A DNA stretch of 64,000 bases. Source: Halisarca cf. caerulea. Taxonomy: Eukaryota > Porifera > Demospongiae > Chondrillida > Halisarcidae. Shown here piece after piece: positions 62,123-64,000 of the stretch (the stretch's first letter is position 1; each line of letters begins with the position of its first letter). The notes below the pieces were generated by a model. That model saw only the letters and a program-made list of their open reading frames with translations. It did not search any database and was not told the origin of the DNA. Location of the stretch: NCBI GenBank assembly GCA_963170055.1, contig CAUJGJ010000087.1, positions 1,674,101 through 1,738,100 on the forward strand, written 5' to 3'. A program made the position numbers and the translations under genes.

Positions 62123-63350
62123 CGTAGGTGAGTTATGTGCACTTTGAGGGAAAATTCAAAATTTAGTCACAAATACACCCCCTTTTTCTTCTTTCACAAT
62201 GAATAATATGGAAAGGCGAAGGTAAAAGACTCTATTTGAACTCTTTAACTCTCCATTTCTCCACTTTGTTAACTTCTGAAGAGCGATACGTATCAAGGAG
62301 AAATTTTGAACTGATTTGAAGTATACGATTTTAACTTCATCACAAAACGTGCCGTATTTAAAGATTCTGTGGAGACAAGCTATCTACGGTGAAGAGTTCT
62401 TTGGAACGGTAGCTAACTTTTCACCATAGCGCCTTGAGAAATTCCACTTTGTTCCGAAGATGTGCAAGTTTTTCTGGTCTTCTGGGGAAAATATTTCACA
62501 AACACGTACACATAAAATGAAAGGAACAAGCTTTTAAGAGGCGCTACGGTGAAAAGTTAGTCTTATCCTTTGTTAACAAGCTTGTAAATTCTCGAAGCTC
62601 CAGCAGGTCGTTTTCATTGCCGCATTTTGAGAAGAAATTTAGCTCCTGCAAATATCCTTCTTCTCTTAGTCACGCCAATGTCAGTTGACTTTGGCACATA
62701 GGTCACGAATAGGTACTGTTCACGGAAGCCGCAAGCTGGCTTAGAATACACATGTGAATTCATCTCTCAATTTTTATAGCAGCTATATCTTGTCCCTGAC
62801 TCCAACGATTCAACAGGCAACTGCAACTATTATTGCCGTTCAAAGCATTTGGATAGTGCTGAACGAAGGTTAGGATTAGAATTGTCAGTTAGTTACTCCT
62901 GGGGAGGTTTTGTACGAAATAATGCCCCAAGATGCTCTTAAGATCATTTGTTGTAAGGTACTGATACTGATAAGCCTAGTGAACAGTCTATTTGTAAACA
63001 TTAATTTTGAGTTATTAGTACGCACAATATCAGCGTACAGTTCACTCAGTTCATCAGTAATCTGTACCACGCAACAAGCGATTTCAAGGGCATTCGCTCC
63101 TACAAAACCACGCAGAGGATACCTAACCCGAAAATTCACAATAAACACACAAAACTTAACCGTCGTTCAGCACTAGCAGTGGTTCGGATCCTATTTTTAG
63201 AGGAGCATTCACCAACACGTCACAACTGGTCATCCTTTGGTCACACGAATCGCGCATGATCTGGATCGCAAAGGCGTTACAATGTAATCACATTCCATAT
63301 TACCACAGAAACGCCCCTTTAAAGTTCAATGTGCACATAACCTACCTGCG
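62123..63350. mobile_element. Family B MITE, complete copy
   Basis: Left CGTAGGTGAGTTATGTGCAC and right GTGCACATAACCTACCTGCG are inverted repeats. The interior has the agctaacttttcaccatagcgcc (62411) / ggcgctacggtgaaaagttag (62541) hairpin found in other copies. 1228 bp; the frames inside (for example 62885-63148) are not recognised as transposase. Confidence 0.75.
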
Positions 63351-63367
63351 TTTGTGTAGGTGTGCGC

Positions 63368-63660
63368 GTGCCAGAGAGATGGAGTTTGTAGGCATGCACA
63401 CGGGACACGGGTCGAATGCCAGAGAGATGGAGTTTGTAGGCATGCACAGAGAACATGGGTCGAGTGCCAGAGAGATGGAGCTTGTAGGCATGCACACGGG
63501 ACACGGGTAGAGTGCCAGAGAGATGGAGTTTGTAGGAATGCGCAGAGGACATGGGTCGAGTGCCAGTGAGATGGAATTTGTAGGAAAGCCCAGAGGACAT
63601 GGGTCGAGTGCCAGAGAGATGAAGTGTGTAGGCATGCACAAGGGACATTGGTAGAGTGTG
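63368..63660. repeat. 48-bp minisatellite, 6 units
   Basis: The unit TGCCAGAGAGATGGAGTTTGTAGGCATGCACACGGGACACGGGTCGAG begins directly after the right end of the MITE at 63350. The multiple-of-three length keeps minus frames open (170 codons); not treated as coding. Confidence 0.9.
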
Positions 63661-63908
63661 TATAACCTCACATACATACCTTAAAGAGCTGTAGTTAAGG
63701 ACGATTGCTGCACACACACACAAGACGATTGTGTGCATGTGAATGTGAAGTTGGAGAGAAGCATCTAAAAAAAGCGACCTGAAGTCAAAAAAGGAGTGAT
63801 AGTATATTAGTGTAAGTGTTGCATCTCTCAAGTGGTAAGTTTATACACAAGTATAAAGAATATGTATGTGTTTTTATGTGTACAAAAGGGAGCGAGTATA
63901 GGGCACAT
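63661..63908. other. No gene recognised
   Basis: Short unique stretch between the 48-bp minisatellite and the terminal (TG)n tract. Confidence 0.4.
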
Positions 63909-63966
63909 GTGCATGTGTTGTGTTGTGTGTGTGTGTGTGTGTGTGTGTCTGTGTGTGTGTGTGTGT

Positions 63967-64000
<34 letters not shown>
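63909..64000. repeat. (TG)n microsatellite at window edge
   Basis: TG tract with a GTCTGTG and a GTGCACGTG interruption, continuing past the window. Confidence 0.95.

Noticed and set aside
63319..63831. 170-codon minus frame
   Set aside because: Follows the 48-bp minisatellite; no independent support.

Overview
The window looks like accessory DNA from an animal genome, most likely an early-branching metazoan such as a demosponge. The reasons are short introns with clean GT/AG borders, small secreted or membrane receptors built from Ig and fibronectin type III modules with tyrosine-bearing tails, tandem EGF exons, an atypical rhodopsin-like 7TM receptor, many (CA)n tracts and a dense load of short non-autonomous DNA transposons. 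No rRNA, tRNA or CRISPR array was recognised. The phylum is inferred from style, not from a diagnostic marker. All multi-exon models were spliced by hand from reading frame and splice consensus.

Layout. 1-376: start of a minus-strand gene running off the left edge. 690-42.5 kb and 56.7 kb: a minus-strand family of small receptors in two subfamilies. Subfamily 1 (signal peptide, V-like Ig, TM) has a gene at 13.2-14.9 kb, a transposon-broken gene at 20.6-22.3 kb and fragments at 0.7 and 19.4 kb. Subfamily 2 (signal peptide, Ig, FN3, TM, tail with YEQV / PYSN / NPAY motifs) has an intact four-exon gene at 38.7-40.9 kb, a shortened gene at 28.8-31.1 kb and relics at 25.6-26.4, 34.5, 38.2, 41.8-42.5, 46.7 (inverted) and 56.7 kb. 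A three-exon small gene and a divergent plus-strand start share a GC-rich promoter at 23.9-24.4 kb. A single-exon 7TM receptor lies on the plus strand at 43.6-44.6 kb. At 49.4-53.0 kb is a minus-strand gene with six EGF-like exons in tandem duplicated units. At 53.1-54.5 kb two plus-strand exons join in frame into an unrecognised protein.

Mobile DNA fills much of the rest: three-level nests at 1.9-3.95 kb and 7.8-10.9 kb, a family with TIR CGCAGGTATGTTATG, a family with TIR CGCATGTGGGACATGTCC, piggyBac-type elements flanked by TTAA, small hairpin elements, a decayed hAT transposase end and a possible piggyBac transposase C-terminus. Minisatellites of 27, 33 and 48 bp lie at 33.0/36.4-37.2, 60.3-61.4 and 63.4-63.65 kb.

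Together the receptor genes look like a birth-and-death array: duplicated blocks carrying promoter, exons and flanks, several decayed to one exon or a bare promoter, and transposons splitting exons or supplying new coding sequence. The intact member would be a type I surface protein that could signal through phosphotyrosine or PTB adaptors; its ligand cannot be inferred.
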